Below are positions 1 through 8,221 of a DNA stretch of 64,000 nt, piece by piece. The translations under genes and the position numbers were made by a program. Position 1 is the first letter of the stretch. Every line of letters starts with the position of its first letter. The notes under the pieces were generated by a model that was given only the letters and a program-made list of their open reading frames with translations, was not told the origin of the DNA and did no database searches. The stretch is taken from positions 496,001 to 560,000 of the forward strand of contig NZ_FNRD01000001.1 in the NCBI RefSeq assembly GCF_900107635.1, read 5' to 3'. Source of the DNA: Flavobacterium gillisiae (GTDB taxonomy: Bacteria; Bacteroidota; Bacteroidia; Flavobacteriales; Flavobacteriaceae).

Positions 1-371
1 TGCTTGTAGCTTCTTTTAATCCAGGGTATCAAAGAGGTTTTAAAGAATTGAAACCATCAACACGTCAACGTTTTATAGCGGTTTCTTTCGAATATCCAGA
101 AGCGAAACTCGAAACTGAAATTTTGGTTAATGAAACTGATATTGACCCTGATACTGCGAAGAAATTAGTAGCTATTGGAAACAAAATCAGAAACCTAACC
201 GAATTAGGTTTAACCGAAACTGTGTCCACTCGTTTACTAGTGAATGCCGCCAAGATTATTCAAAGCGGGCATCCTAAAAGAGCGTCGGTTCACGTCGCGG
301 TTGTAGAACCGTTAACAGACGATTTACAAACACTAGTTGCATTAAAAGATTTGTGCGATTTGATGATTTAA
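1..371 (+). CDS. norQ: NorQ/CbbQ-type AAA+ ATPase, C-terminal part
   Basis: This is the 3' end of a gene that begins upstream of the window; the open frame runs from base 3 to the stop at 369-371. The first visible residues, LVASFNPGYQ, match the conserved segment just after the Walker B/sensor 1 region of CbbQ/NorQ/GvpN-type MoxR ATPases, and the remainder is the helical lid, with the conserved STRLLVNAAK stretch. The family activates metalloenzymes together with a VWA-domain partner, and the next gene is that partner (norD), so a role in nitric oxide reductase assembly or activation is the natural reading. The Walker A motif lies outside the window. An internal TTG at 48 is not a start, because the homologous sequence continues upstream of it. 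Confidence 0.8.
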   Translation, partial: LVASFNPGYQRGFKELKPSTRQRFIAVSFEYPEAKLETEILVNETDIDPDTAKKLVAIGNKIRNLTELGLTETVSTRLLVNAAKIIQSGHPKRASVHVAVVEPLTDDLQTLVALKDLCDLMI

Positions 372-483
372 TAAAAGTGTTCAGTAGTCAGTTTTTAGTA
401 TCCAGTTGAATGCTGTTTAACTATTTATTGAATTCATCGAGACGAACTGATCACTAAAAAAATGAACACTGAATACTAAAACT

Positions 484-2259
484 ATGGGTTTCGAATTAGA
501 CGAATATTTAGTAGGGAAATTTTTCAAGCAATTGAAAAAAAGCAGAAAAATTGATCCCAAAATTGTAGCTAGAACGGTAATATTGAATGATGTCAAACCA
601 CGTCTAACGATTTTGGCTCGCGCATTAACGGGCGATCCTATCGATATATATCCTGCGGAAAGGGAAGGTGGTTATAAAAATAATAATTTTTTCCTTCCAA
701 TATCCTTTTCGGACTTAGAGACTACAAATGAGAATCTTACTTTCTATCTCTTTCGGGTGGTGTATCTGAGCATTCAAAAACGTTTGGGATTCAACTGGAA
801 ACCTACTGAAAGTGATCAATCATTAGAACTTTCACAGCAAAAAGCATTAGAGACATCCGAAGGAATTCTATCCATTTTATTTAACGAATTTTCTATCGAT
901 GCCGATTTTCATTCGAAAATAAAAAATCATTTCACTCAAAAAGCAACCGATAAGATTGCCGCCGATTATTCGTGGCTGTACGGAAAATGGATGCAGAATG
1001 AAATTGAAGTAAACAGCGATAAAAAACTGGAGAATTTTTCGGATAAAATCAAAAAAGCCAATGAGCCGCAACCTACAACAACTTTGAAGGCAACTGCTGT
1101 AGAAGAAGTAATTACGGTTGAATTAGACAAAAAGCAACAAGAAGATTATGTGATGCTGCATAATTTTGAAAAAGTAGAAACCGCCGAAGAGTTCAACGGT
1201 GTATGGCGTGATTTTGATGGCTCAGACGAATTAGAGGAACATCAAGACGCGTTAGAAGAGTTGAGCATGAAATTCACCGTGAGAGTTGATGATACTGCAC
1301 ATTCGGTTTATCAAGCAGACTTTGTAGAAAATACTACGATCTCTGAAAGTGCCGAAGTGGATGCCAAAGGTTTTCATATTAAGTATGACGAATGGGATTT
1401 TGACAAACGCAATTACAAAGATGATTTCTGTAAAGTCTACCCCAAATCACAGCTTAAAACAGATGCCAATTATTATAAAAATACAATTACGAAGAACGCG
1501 GCAACCTTAATGGGTTTGCGCAAAATGTTGACGAGCGTTAACAATAAAATGCAACAACAAAAACGTCAAAATCAAGGCGAAGAGTTTGACCTCGATGCGT
1601 TAACAGATTTGTATGTAGATGTTCATTCTAAACGCACGCCGTCTGAGAATGTTTATATTTCGAATAGAAAAAAAGACAAAGATTTATCGATTCTTCTGCT
1701 TTTGGATATCAGTCTTTCGAGCGACAGCTATGCGGCAGGAAACCGGGTGATTGATGTCGAAAAAGAAGTTTCTATTCTTTTTGGAGAAATGTTGAACGAA
1801 TTCAATATTGATTTTTCGATTGATAGTTTTTATTCTAAAACGCGCAACTATTCGACCTACTTAACGGTTAAGGATTTTGATGAAAAATGGGATGTAGCCA
1901 AGCATAAAATTGGAGCCATAGAACCTAACGGATATACTCGAATTGGTGCTGCTTTGCGACATGCAGGCGCACGATTGGACAGTAGAAGCACCAAAAACAA
2001 ATGGGTTATTCTAATTTCTGACGGAAAACCCAATGATTACGATAAATACGAAGGTAAATACGGTGTTAATGATGTGAAGCAAGCACTTCGAGAGCTCAAC
2101 CGTAGGAATATTAATTCCTATGCGTTAGCCATTGAAGCTCAGGCTAAATATTATCTACCACAAATGTTCGGACAAAATCATTACCAAATTTTGACGACTC
2201 CCGTCGAGTTGTTGCAATCCTTAGTGAAATTGTACGAAAAAATTAAACATCAAAAATAG
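484..2259 (+). CDS. norD: NorD-like von Willebrand factor A domain protein
   Basis: This 591-residue soluble protein has a C-terminal VWA domain, from about residue 395. A MIDAS metal-binding site is visible as DISLSS, then a threonine in NGYTRIG, then ISDGKPNDYD. The N-terminal 350 residues are charged and helical, as in NorD and CbbO proteins. NorD works with the NorQ ATPase to activate or insert metal into nitric oxide reductase. The preceding gene is the NorQ-type ATPase and the following genes are NorE- and NorF-like, which supports the assignment. The 112-nt gap upstream carries a diverged inverted pair of short repeats (around 381-410 and 444-480) of the kind common between flavobacterial genes. 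The catalytic norB gene is not in the window and is expected further upstream. Confidence 0.85.
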   Translation: MGFELDEYLVGKFFKQLKKSRKIDPKIVARTVILNDVKPRLTILARALTGDPIDIYPAEREGGYKNNNFFLPISFSDLETTNENLTFYLFRVVYLSIQKRLGFNWKPTESDQSLELSQQKALETSEGILSILFNEFSIDADFHSKIKNHFTQKATDKIAADYSWLYGKWMQNEIEVNSDKKLENFSDKIKKANEPQPTTTLKATAVEEVITVELDKKQQEDYVMLHNFEKVETAEEFNGVWRDFDGSDELEEHQDALEELSMKFTVRVDDTAHSVYQADFVENTTISESAEVDAKGFHIKYDEWDFDKRNYKDDFCKVYPKSQLKTDANYYKNTITKNAATLMGLRKMLTSVNNKMQQQKRQNQGEEFDLDALTDLYVDVHSKRTPSENVYISNRKKDKDLSILLLLDISLSSDSYAAGNRVIDVEKEVSILFGEMLNEFNIDFSIDSFYSKTRNYSTYLTVKDFDEKWDVAKHKIGAIEPNGYTRIGAALRHAGARLDSRSTKNKWVILISDGKPNDYDKYEGKYGVNDVKQALRELNRRNINSYALAIEAQAKYYLPQMFGQNHYQILTTPVELLQSLVKLYEKIKHQK

Positions 2260-2269
2260 ATTGAATAAA

Positions 2270-2851
2270 ATGCAAACATATAATATAAATTACAAAAACA
2301 TCTTTTATCCGCCAGGAGGAATTCTGATGTGGATTATCATTTATCTGGAATTAATAACTTTCGGAATGGCATTAATTGCCTTTGTTTATTATGGTCATCA
2401 AGAGCCAGAAGTATTTCATCAATCGCGTTTGCAACTCAACAGTACTTTTGGTGCTATTAATACTATTTTCTTATTGACTAGTGGTTTTTTTATGGCTACC
2501 GCCGTACACCATTTCAAGGAAAAAAATATAGCAAAATCATCCTTTTATTTCAAGCTAACGATGCTTGGTGGTTTGTTATTTTTGATCCTAAAAAGTGTAG
2601 AATATTATCACAAAATTGAATCTGGAATTACATTAGAAACAAATGTTTTCTTTAGTTTTTATTGGTTGTTAACTGCTTTTCACTTGATTCATGTAATTAT
2701 GGGGTTGGTAATTTTGATTTGGACAAACTACGGGATGACCAAGAAAAATTCGGATACCGCTGTTGAAGACATTGAAGCCTGTGCCGCTTTCTGGCATATG
2801 TGTGATTTGATTTGGCTGCTACTTTTTCCAACACTTTATTTAATCTTTTAA
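2270..2851 (+). CDS. norE: NorE-like cytochrome c oxidase subunit III family protein
   Basis: This membrane protein of about 193 residues has five predicted transmembrane segments of the heme-copper oxidase subunit III fold. It keeps the typical TSGFFMATAVHHF and LTAFHLIHVIMG histidine-containing helices and ends in a WHMCDLIWLLLFPTLYL helix. A stand-alone subunit III next to norQ and norD is characteristic of NorE, an accessory protein that promotes nitric oxide reductase activity. I prefer the ATG at 2270 over the TTG at 2261, which sits one base after the norD stop. Translational coupling to norD is likely. A subunit III of a terminal oxidase is the alternative, but no oxidase subunit I or II lies nearby. 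Confidence 0.75.
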   Translation: MQTYNINYKNIFYPPGGILMWIIIYLELITFGMALIAFVYYGHQEPEVFHQSRLQLNSTFGAINTIFLLTSGFFMATAVHHFKEKNIAKSSFYFKLTMLGGLLFLILKSVEYYHKIESGITLETNVFFSFYWLLTAFHLIHVIMGLVILIWTNYGMTKKNSDTAVEDIEACAAFWHMCDLIWLLLFPTLYLIF

Positions 2852-2854
2852 GAA

Positions 2855-3097
2855 ATGAAAAAATCACTATTAGTTACTTACGGATTATTAATTGTATTGA
2901 CGATTACTACTGCTTTAATTTCAAATTCAACTTCATTTTCGAATGTAGCTGTCGCTTTGATAATGGGACTTTCAGGTATTAAATTCTTGTTGGTTGCATT
3001 TCAATTTATGGAATTAAAAAAGGCAAATTCAGCTTGGAAATACACTTTAATTATAGTTTTAGCACTGATGATTTCGCTGATATTATTAATTTTTTAA
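2855..3097 (+). CDS. norF: NorF-like / cytochrome c oxidase subunit IV family small membrane protein
   Basis: This 80-residue protein has three hydrophobic segments (about 5-20, 28-50 and 62-80), the size and topology of the prokaryotic cytochrome c oxidase subunit IV family, which includes NorF. It starts only three bases after norE, so the two are almost certainly co-translated. NorE and NorF are accessory membrane proteins of the nitric oxide reductase system; their exact molecular role is unsettled. The family assignment rests on size, hydrophobic pattern and position rather than on a sharp motif. The helix containing KFLLVAFQFMELKKA resembles the conserved central helix of that family. 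The operon probably ends here, because a new promoter precedes nirK. Confidence 0.65.
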   Translation: MKKSLLVTYGLLIVLTITTALISNSTSFSNVAVALIMGLSGIKFLLVAFQFMELKKANSAWKYTLIIVLALMISLILLIF

Positions 3098-3122
3098 AAT
3101 CCTTAAAATAAAGTTAAAAACA

Positions 3123-3165
3123 TGACTTTTATCATAATAAAAGACCTTTTTATCTCTTAATTTTG
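3123..3165 (+). promoter_or_regulatory. nirK promoter with FNR/CRP-type operator
   Basis: The imperfect palindrome TGA-CTTTTA-TCA lies at 3123-3134. A flavobacterial -7 element, TAATTTTG, lies at 3158-3165. The operator centre is 29.5 bases before the first base of the -7 box, which places it roughly 41-43 bases before the likely transcription start, the class II activator position. An operator of the same form with the same spacing and the same -7 box precedes narK1 (15482-15524). No good -33 TTG is present, as expected for an activator-dependent promoter. Confidence 0.55.
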
Positions 3166-3207
3166 AATAAGAACTCAAAGGCTAAATAAACCAAAAAAAA
3201 TCATATC

Positions 3208-4686
3208 ATGTATAACATTAAACAACAAACAAAGAATGCTATTGTAGTAGTAGCTCTTGCTTTAGGACTTTTTTCTTGTGGTAAAACAGAAGAGAAAGAT
3301 GCTAAATATTACGAAAGTATAAAAGTAGAAGGGCAGCAAGTTGCTGAGCTCACTGCGCCACCATTTGTTCCTAAACCAGTAGGAGATCGAGCGGCAAAAA
3401 AGCTGATTGTGAACATGGAAATTAAGGAACAAGAAGGAGAAATGGTTGATGGGGTAAAATATACCTATTGGACATTTGGAGGATCAGTTCCGGGTAGTTT
3501 TATTAGAACTAGAGTAGGAGATGAGGTAGAATTTCATTTGAAAAACCATCCAGACAACAAAATGCCGCACAATATCGATTTACATGCGGTTACAGGTCCA
3601 GGTGGAGGAGCAACCTCGTCACTTGTAGCACCAGGACACGAAAAAGTATTTAATTTCAAAACCTTACTTCCTGGTTTGTATGTGTACCATTGTGCAACAG
3701 CACCTGTAGGAATGCACATTGCAAACGGAATGTATGGTTTGATTTTGGTGGAACCAGAAGGTGGTTTACCTCCGGTTGACAAAGAGTACTACATCATGCA
3801 AGGGGATTTCTATACTAAAGGAGCTTATGGAGAACAAGGGCACCAAGCTTTTGATATGGATAAAGCGATTAAAGAAACTCCAGATTATGTGGTGTTTAAT
3901 GGTAAAGTAGGAGCCTTGACTGGTGAAAAAGCATTAACAGCCAAAAAAGGAGAAACAGTACGTATTTTTATGGGTAATGGTGGGCCTAACTTAGTGTCTT
4001 CTTTTCACGCCATTGGTGAAATCTTTGACAAAGTACATATTGAAGGTGGTGAATTGATTAATAAAAACGTACAAACCACTTTAATTCCTGCCGGTGGTGC
4101 TGTTATAGTTGAACTTAAAGTAGAGGTTCCTGGAACATTCATTTTAGTAGATCACTCTATTTTTAGAGCCTTTAACAAAGGAGCTTTAGGGATGTTGAAA
4201 GTAGAAGGCGAAGACAATAAAAAAGTATATTCTGGAACAATACAAGAAGGAATTTATTTACCTGAAGGTGGAACGGTACAAAATATGCCAAAAGTTGCTG
4301 GAAAAGAAAAACCTACGGTTGCTAAAACAGTTGCGCAACAAGTTAACTCTGGTAGAGAATTATATGGAAGAACTTGTTTTGCTTGTCACCAACAGGAAGG
4401 ACAAGGAGTACCAAATGCTTTCCCGCCGTTAGCTAAATCAGATTACTTAAATGCCAATCCTGATAGAGCAATTGGTGCTGTATTACGAGGCTTGAGTGGA
4501 GAAGTTACTGTAAATGGAAAAAAATTCAATAATGTGATGACAAGTCAAAACTTGACTGATGAAGAAGTTGCTGATGTTTTAACCTATGTATATAACAGTT
4601 GGGGAAATAATAAAACAGTGGTAACTCCAGCAAGAGTAAAAGCAATTAGAGCAACACCAGCTCCAAAAGCCAAAGAAAGCCATTAA
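3208..4686 (+). CDS. nirK: copper-containing nitrite reductase (NO-forming) with C-terminal cytochrome c domain
   Basis: This 492-residue lipoprotein (lipobox LFSC, Cys24) reduces nitrite to nitric oxide in the periplasm. Two cupredoxin domains span about 60-335. All expected ligands are visible: type 1 copper His121, Cys162, His170 and Met175; type 2 copper His126, His161 and His316; and catalytic Asp124 and His267. A C-terminal class I cytochrome c domain (about 380-470) has CFACH (Cys390, Cys393, His394) and a probable axial Met444, so the enzyme carries its own electron-entry heme. Trimeric NirK-cytochrome c fusions are known in other bacteria. It is the first gene of an operon with cytochrome c, nirV, sco and a porin, under an FNR-type promoter. 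Confidence 0.95.
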   Translation: MYNIKQQTKNAIVVVALALGLFSCGKTEEKDAKYYESIKVEGQQVAELTAPPFVPKPVGDRAAKKLIVNMEIKEQEGEMVDGVKYTYWTFGGSVPGSFIRTRVGDEVEFHLKNHPDNKMPHNIDLHAVTGPGGGATSSLVAPGHEKVFNFKTLLPGLYVYHCATAPVGMHIANGMYGLILVEPEGGLPPVDKEYYIMQGDFYTKGAYGEQGHQAFDMDKAIKETPDYVVFNGKVGALTGEKALTAKKGETVRIFMGNGGPNLVSSFHAIGEIFDKVHIEGGELINKNVQTTLIPAGGAVIVELKVEVPGTFILVDHSIFRAFNKGALGMLKVEGEDNKKVYSGTIQEGIYLPEGGTVQNMPKVAGKEKPTVAKTVAQQVNSGRELYGRTCFACHQQEGQGVPNAFPPLAKSDYLNANPDRAIGAVLRGLSGEVTVNGKKFNNVMTSQNLTDEEVADVLTYVYNSWGNNKTVVTPARVKAIRATPAPKAKESH

Positions 4687-4726
4687 GAAAAAACAAAAAT
4701 AGTTAAGACAATAAATTAATAACAAG

Positions 4727-5104
4727 ATGAAAAAGTATGTTTTTACAATCGCAATGTTGACAGTGGCTTTACAAGGATTCAGCCAAAATGCAACCAAAGG
4801 AAAAGTAGTTTATGATAAGGTTTGCGTGGCTTGTCATCAAGCGACTGCGTTAGGAATTCCTGGTGCTTTCCCTCCATTGTCTAAATCAGATTACTTGAAT
4901 AAAGATGCAAATCGAGCGATTAAAGGCGTAGTAAAAGGACTTACGGGTGCAATTACTGTAAATGGTAAAAAGTTTAACAGTGCCATGCCAGCTCAAGCTT
5001 TAAGTGACCAACAAATAGCAGATGTAATGACTTATGTTTACTCAAGCTGGGGTAACAATAAAACAGTGGTTACAACAGCAATGGTAAAAGCTCAAAGAAA
5101 ATAA
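4727..5104 (+). CDS. periplasmic class I cytochrome c, paralogue of the NirK heme domain
   Basis: This 125-residue protein has a Sec signal peptide (about 1-20, ending GFSQN) and a single heme site, CVACH, with a probable axial methionine in NSAMPAQAL. Its whole mature part is closely similar to the C-terminal domain of NirK just upstream: both share [21 protein letters not shown] or VTVNGKKFN, and the tail [11 protein letters not shown] or [11 protein letters not shown]. It is therefore almost certainly a duplicate of that domain living as a free soluble carrier. The likely role is to shuttle electrons from the respiratory chain to NirK, inferred from position and similarity. It lies 40 bases after nirK, in the same operon. 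Confidence 0.85.
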   Translation: MKKYVFTIAMLTVALQGFSQNATKGKVVYDKVCVACHQATALGIPGAFPPLSKSDYLNKDANRAIKGVVKGLTGAITVNGKKFNSAMPAQALSDQQIADVMTYVYSSWGNNKTVVTTAMVKAQRK

Positions 5105-5115
5105 TTACAACTAAA

Positions 5116-5898
5116 ATGAAACTTGCCGTGTCAAATATGAAACGATTTTTGCCAATATTTTTATTTCTTATAACAGCATCGCTATGGTCTCAAGTTGTTA
5201 AAATGGTTGCTATAGAAAGGGGAACTTTTGTTCCCCTCTATGGTGCTACAAGTAAAGAACCAGTAGCAGTAAAAGCATTTTACCTTGATGTTTATCCTGT
5301 TACAAATGCACAATATTTAGCATTTCTAAAAAAATATCCAGAAAATACACGTTCTAAAATAAAAGGGCTATTTGCTGATAAAAGCTATCTCTCGCATTGG
5401 GCAAGTGATTATAATTACGGAAAAGCAAATTTAGGCAACGCACCAGTAACTAATGTTTCTTGGTTTACTGCAAAGAAATATTGCGAATGTCAAGGTGGTC
5501 GATTGCCTACCATGGACGAATGGGAATATGTAGCTATGGCCGATGAAAAAAGAATCGATGCGCGTACTAAAGAAAGCTTCAATAAATACATTATGTCTTG
5601 GTATGAAAAGCCAAATACGTATGCTAATCCTGTAGGGGAAACATTCAAGAATTACTGGGGTGTTTATGATATGCATGGATTAGTTTGGGAATGGACTGGA
5701 GACTTCAATAGTATTTTTCTTTCTGGTGAATCTAGAAAAGATAAGGATACCGACAAGAATCTATTTTGCGGAAGCGCCTCTATTAATGCTACTGATTTGA
5801 TGAATTATGCCGCTTTTATGCGTTATGCTTTTCGAGGAAGTTTAAAAGCAAGTTACACCACTAAAAACCTAGGTTTCCGTTGCGCTAAGGATAAATAA
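5116..5898 (+). CDS. nirV: NirV-like SUMF1/formylglycine-generating-enzyme family protein
   Basis: This 260-residue exported protein belongs to the SUMF1/FGE-sulfatase fold family. The visible family motifs are YPVTNAQYLAF, APVTNVSWFTAKKYC, GGRLPTMDEWEY, GLVWEWTGDF and the final NLGFRCAKD. A protein of this family next to nirK is called NirV in several denitrifiers; its biochemical function is not established. The catalytic cysteine pair of true formylglycine-generating enzymes is not recognisable: the equivalent stretch reads LFCGSAS. A sulfatase-modifying role is therefore unlikely. The better start may be the ATG at 5137, which gives a clean signal peptide beginning MKRFLPIFLF; the ATG at 5116 adds seven residues. 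It is in the nirK operon, 11 bases after the cytochrome gene. Confidence 0.75.
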   Translation: MKLAVSNMKRFLPIFLFLITASLWSQVVKMVAIERGTFVPLYGATSKEPVAVKAFYLDVYPVTNAQYLAFLKKYPENTRSKIKGLFADKSYLSHWASDYNYGKANLGNAPVTNVSWFTAKKYCECQGGRLPTMDEWEYVAMADEKRIDARTKESFNKYIMSWYEKPNTYANPVGETFKNYWGVYDMHGLVWEWTGDFNSIFLSGESRKDKDTDKNLFCGSASINATDLMNYAAFMRYAFRGSLKASYTTKNLGFRCAKDK

Positions 5899-5929
5899 CC
5901 GTTCCGAAAACAATTCAAAATTTAAAGTA

Positions 5930-6577
5930 ATGAAATCAAATAGTCAATTAAGTAGTAGTTTAAAACTAGTTTTAGGTTTAGCCCTATTACTGTTTTCGCT
6001 TCAATCGTGCAATAAGAAAAAGGAAGAAAATAAATCGGGAGAGAATCCAACTGAAAAACCAGTTGCTAAACCTATTTCGGATTTATCAATCTATAATTTA
6101 CCGTCAAAATGGACTACTCAAGATAACAAGAATATCGAGATGGTAGATTTAAAAGGAAAAGTTCTTGTAATGGTAATGATTTACACTTCTTGTAAGTCGG
6201 CTTGCCCAAGATTAGTAGCTGATATGCGAAATATAGAAGCTCATTTACCAGATAATATTAAGAAAAATGTCAAGCTTGTATTAGTAAGTATCGATCCAGA
6301 GGTTGACACTCCTAAAAAATTAAAAGCGTTCTCTATCGAAAATAAAATGGAAGGTGATCAATGGTTATTCTTGCGCTCAACGGAAGAAAACACACGTGAA
6401 TTTGCTGCAGTATTAGCAGTAAATTACAAAAAAATATCACCGATGGATTTTTCACATTCCAACATTATTAGTGTTTTTAATGCCGAAGGTGAACTGGCCT
6501 TTCAACAAGAAGGCATTGGTGTAAACTCGGATGAAACGATTAAAAAAATTACTGAAGAAGCGAATAAGCTAAATTAA
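5930..6577 (+). CDS. SCO1/SenC-type copper chaperone lipoprotein
   Basis: This 215-residue thioredoxin-fold lipoprotein (lipobox SLQSC, Cys27) carries the copper-binding CKSAC motif (Cys88, Cys92) and the distal histidine in MDFSHSN (His176) that together define Sco proteins. Sco proteins deliver copper to, or keep thiols reduced at, copper sites of exported enzymes, classically the CuA site of cytochrome oxidase. Here the gene is inside the nirK operon with no oxidase genes nearby, so the probable client is the copper nitrite reductase. That is an inference from context. Homologues next to nirK or nosZ occur in other Bacteroidetes denitrifiers. The gene lies 31 bases after nirV and 7 bases before the porin gene. 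Confidence 0.88.
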   Translation: MKSNSQLSSSLKLVLGLALLLFSLQSCNKKKEENKSGENPTEKPVAKPISDLSIYNLPSKWTTQDNKNIEMVDLKGKVLVMVMIYTSCKSACPRLVADMRNIEAHLPDNIKKNVKLVLVSIDPEVDTPKKLKAFSIENKMEGDQWLFLRSTEENTREFAAVLAVNYKKISPMDFSHSNIISVFNAEGELAFQQEGIGVNSDETIKKITEEANKLN

Positions 6578-6584
6578 ACAACTC

Positions 6585-7844
6585 ATGAAATCATTAAAAA
6601 TAATTGGTTTATCATTCTTTGGATTGATAAGCATAGGTTCTTACGCTCAAGAATTTGACGCAAGTCTACAACTTAGACCTCGTTTTGAATACCGAAATGG
6701 ATTCAAAAGCTTAATTAAAGATTCGGAGGACGCGACCTCATTTGTGTCTCAACGTTCTCGCTTAATTTTGAACTTCAAACAAGACAAGTTAAAAACCAAA
6801 TTAAGCCTACAAAACATACGTACTTGGGGTGATGTAGCTACGACTACTACCGCTGATAAGAATGCAATTGCAGTTTTCGAAGCTTGGGCACAATACGATT
6901 TTGATACCAACTGGAGCGCACGTTTAGGGCGTCAGGTGATTTCGTACGACAACCAGCGTATTTTTGGCGAAATTGATTGGGCGCAACAAGGACAAAGCCA
7001 TGATGCTGCAGTAATCTCTTTCCATCCAAAAAATAATCAGTTGGACTTAGGGTTTGCATTAAATGCCGATAAAGAAAATTTAGTAGCGCCAACCACGCCG
7101 TACACAACCAATTACAAATCCATGCAATACGCCTGGTATCACACTGAGTTTAGTAAATTAAACATGAGTTTGTTATTGCTAAATACGGGTTACGAATATG
7201 CAAAAACACTAACCGATTTAAAAGTAGATTACAAACAAACCTTTGGAACTTATCTTTCTTACAAAGAAAATAAATGGGACACAAACTTAGGTTTATATGC
7301 ACAAACAGGTAAAAGCAGTGGTCAAGAGGTAAGCGCTTTTAATGCGGGTGCTTATTTAGGATATGCTGTTACAGCTAAGTTTAAAGCGGGATTGGGGTAT
7401 GAATTCCTTTCTGGAAAGGACCAAAATGACAGCAGCACTGATTTTAAATCATTCACACCTCTTTTTGGAACTAATCACGGTTTCAATGGTTTGATGGATT
7501 ATTTCTACGTAGGTAACCACATAAATAGCGTTGGATTACAAGATGCCTATTTGAAATTAAATTACACGCATAACAAATGGCAGTTTAATTTAATTCCACA
7601 TGTATTCTCGGCTCCAAATATGGTTTTGGATGCTTCTAATGCAAAAATGGACAGCTATTTAGGCACAGAACTTGACTTTACAACAAGTTACGCATTACAA
7701 AAAGACATTACAGCTTCGGCAGGATATTCTCAAATGTTTGGTTCAACAACATTAGAGCGACTAAAAGGAGGAAACGCAAGCAATACAAACAATTGGGTTT
7801 GGGTTATGGTTTCATTTAGTCCAAGATTATTCGCGACAAAATAG
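6585..7844 (+). CDS. outer-membrane beta-barrel porin (alginate-export-like family)
   Basis: This 419-residue protein has a Sec signal peptide (about 1-21, ending GSYAQE). It is followed by many alternating amphipathic strands typical of a 16-18-stranded outer-membrane barrel, and it ends in the aromatic-rich WVWVMVSFSPRLFATK region. The early segment with LRPRFEYRNGF and FVSQRSRLILNF is the hallmark of the alginate-export/OprD-like porin group seen in Bacteroidetes respiratory clusters. It is the last gene of the nirK operon, starting 7 bases after sco. The likely task is to let nitrite or other small anions through the outer membrane, but the substrate cannot be read from sequence. A strong terminator follows. 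Confidence 0.8.
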   Translation: MKSLKIIGLSFFGLISIGSYAQEFDASLQLRPRFEYRNGFKSLIKDSEDATSFVSQRSRLILNFKQDKLKTKLSLQNIRTWGDVATTTTADKNAIAVFEAWAQYDFDTNWSARLGRQVISYDNQRIFGEIDWAQQGQSHDAAVISFHPKNNQLDLGFALNADKENLVAPTTPYTTNYKSMQYAWYHTEFSKLNMSLLLLNTGYEYAKTLTDLKVDYKQTFGTYLSYKENKWDTNLGLYAQTGKSSGQEVSAFNAGAYLGYAVTAKFKAGLGYEFLSGKDQNDSSTDFKSFTPLFGTNHGFNGLMDYFYVGNHINSVGLQDAYLKLNYTHNKWQFNLIPHVFSAPNMVLDASNAKMDSYLGTELDFTTSYALQKDITASAGYSQMFGSTTLERLKGGNASNTNNWVWVMVSFSPRLFATK

Positions 7845-7867
7845 TTAAGTTTAGGTTTATTAATTCG

Positions 7868-7900
7868 AAAAAGACTGTGCGTTGGTTTCACAGTCTTTTT
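7868..7900 (+). terminator. rho-independent terminator of the nirK operon
   Basis: A perfect 12-bp stem is formed by AAAAAGACTGTG (7868-7879) and CACAGTCTTTTT (7889-7900) around a 9-base loop. The 3' arm supplies the T-run. Confidence 0.85.
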
Positions 7901-7934
7901 CATTTTTAACCACTAAAGATTCAAAAAATATTTT

Positions 7935-8041
7935 GGGCGTGACCCTCCAAAAAATCGGGTCGGGCTATTCGTTACAAGTCCTCAACAAGTTTCGCTATCG
8001 CTACACTTGTTTGTGGGCTTTTCACTTCTATCCCTCACGCA
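7935..8041 (+). repeat. dispersed flavobacterial structured repeat, copy 1
   Basis: The element begins GGGCGTGACCC, continues through GGGTCGGGCTAT, and ends CTTCTATCCCTCACGCA. Its 5' part pairs internally (GACCC with GGGTC), and the middle holds complementary blocks around ACAAGT and ACTTGT. Relatives lie at 20000-20111 and 54294-54412 on the opposite strand, and a looser one at 30360-30431. The 7845-8221 intergenic region holds the terminator, this element and the moeA promoter. The open frame at 7882-8091 is an artefact of the element. Confidence 0.7.
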
Positions 8042-8169
8042 AAACCAATAGTAACGACAATAACTTTCCGAAGTATAACGCTAGACTTTAGCTGCTTTTC
8101 ATTTTTAGGATTTACAAGGCTACGCTTTTACGCAATTGCTAAAAATCACAATTAATAAATAGAACCCGA

Positions 8170-8199
8170 TTGATAAGTCAATTCCGAATCGTATTTTTG
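8170..8199 (+). promoter_or_regulatory. sigma-A-type promoter of moeA
   Basis: TTG at 8170-8172, a 19-base spacer and TATTTTTG at 8192-8199 fit the Flavobacterium consensus TTG-N17-23-TAnnTTTG. The box ends 22 bases before the moeA start codon. Confidence 0.6.
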
Positions 8200-8221
8200 A
8201 ATTCAATTAAAAAATTAAAAC

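Noticed and set aside
7882..8091. Short open reading frame on the plus strand after the nirK operon
   Set aside because: It coincides with the terminator and the dispersed repeat; the translation has no domain or start context. It is the repeat read as protein.
8170..8181. TTGATAAGTCAA upstream of moeA as an FNR box
   Set aside because: The half-sites are only 4 bases apart instead of 6, and the TTG fits as the -33 element of a housekeeping promoter with a 19-base spacer.
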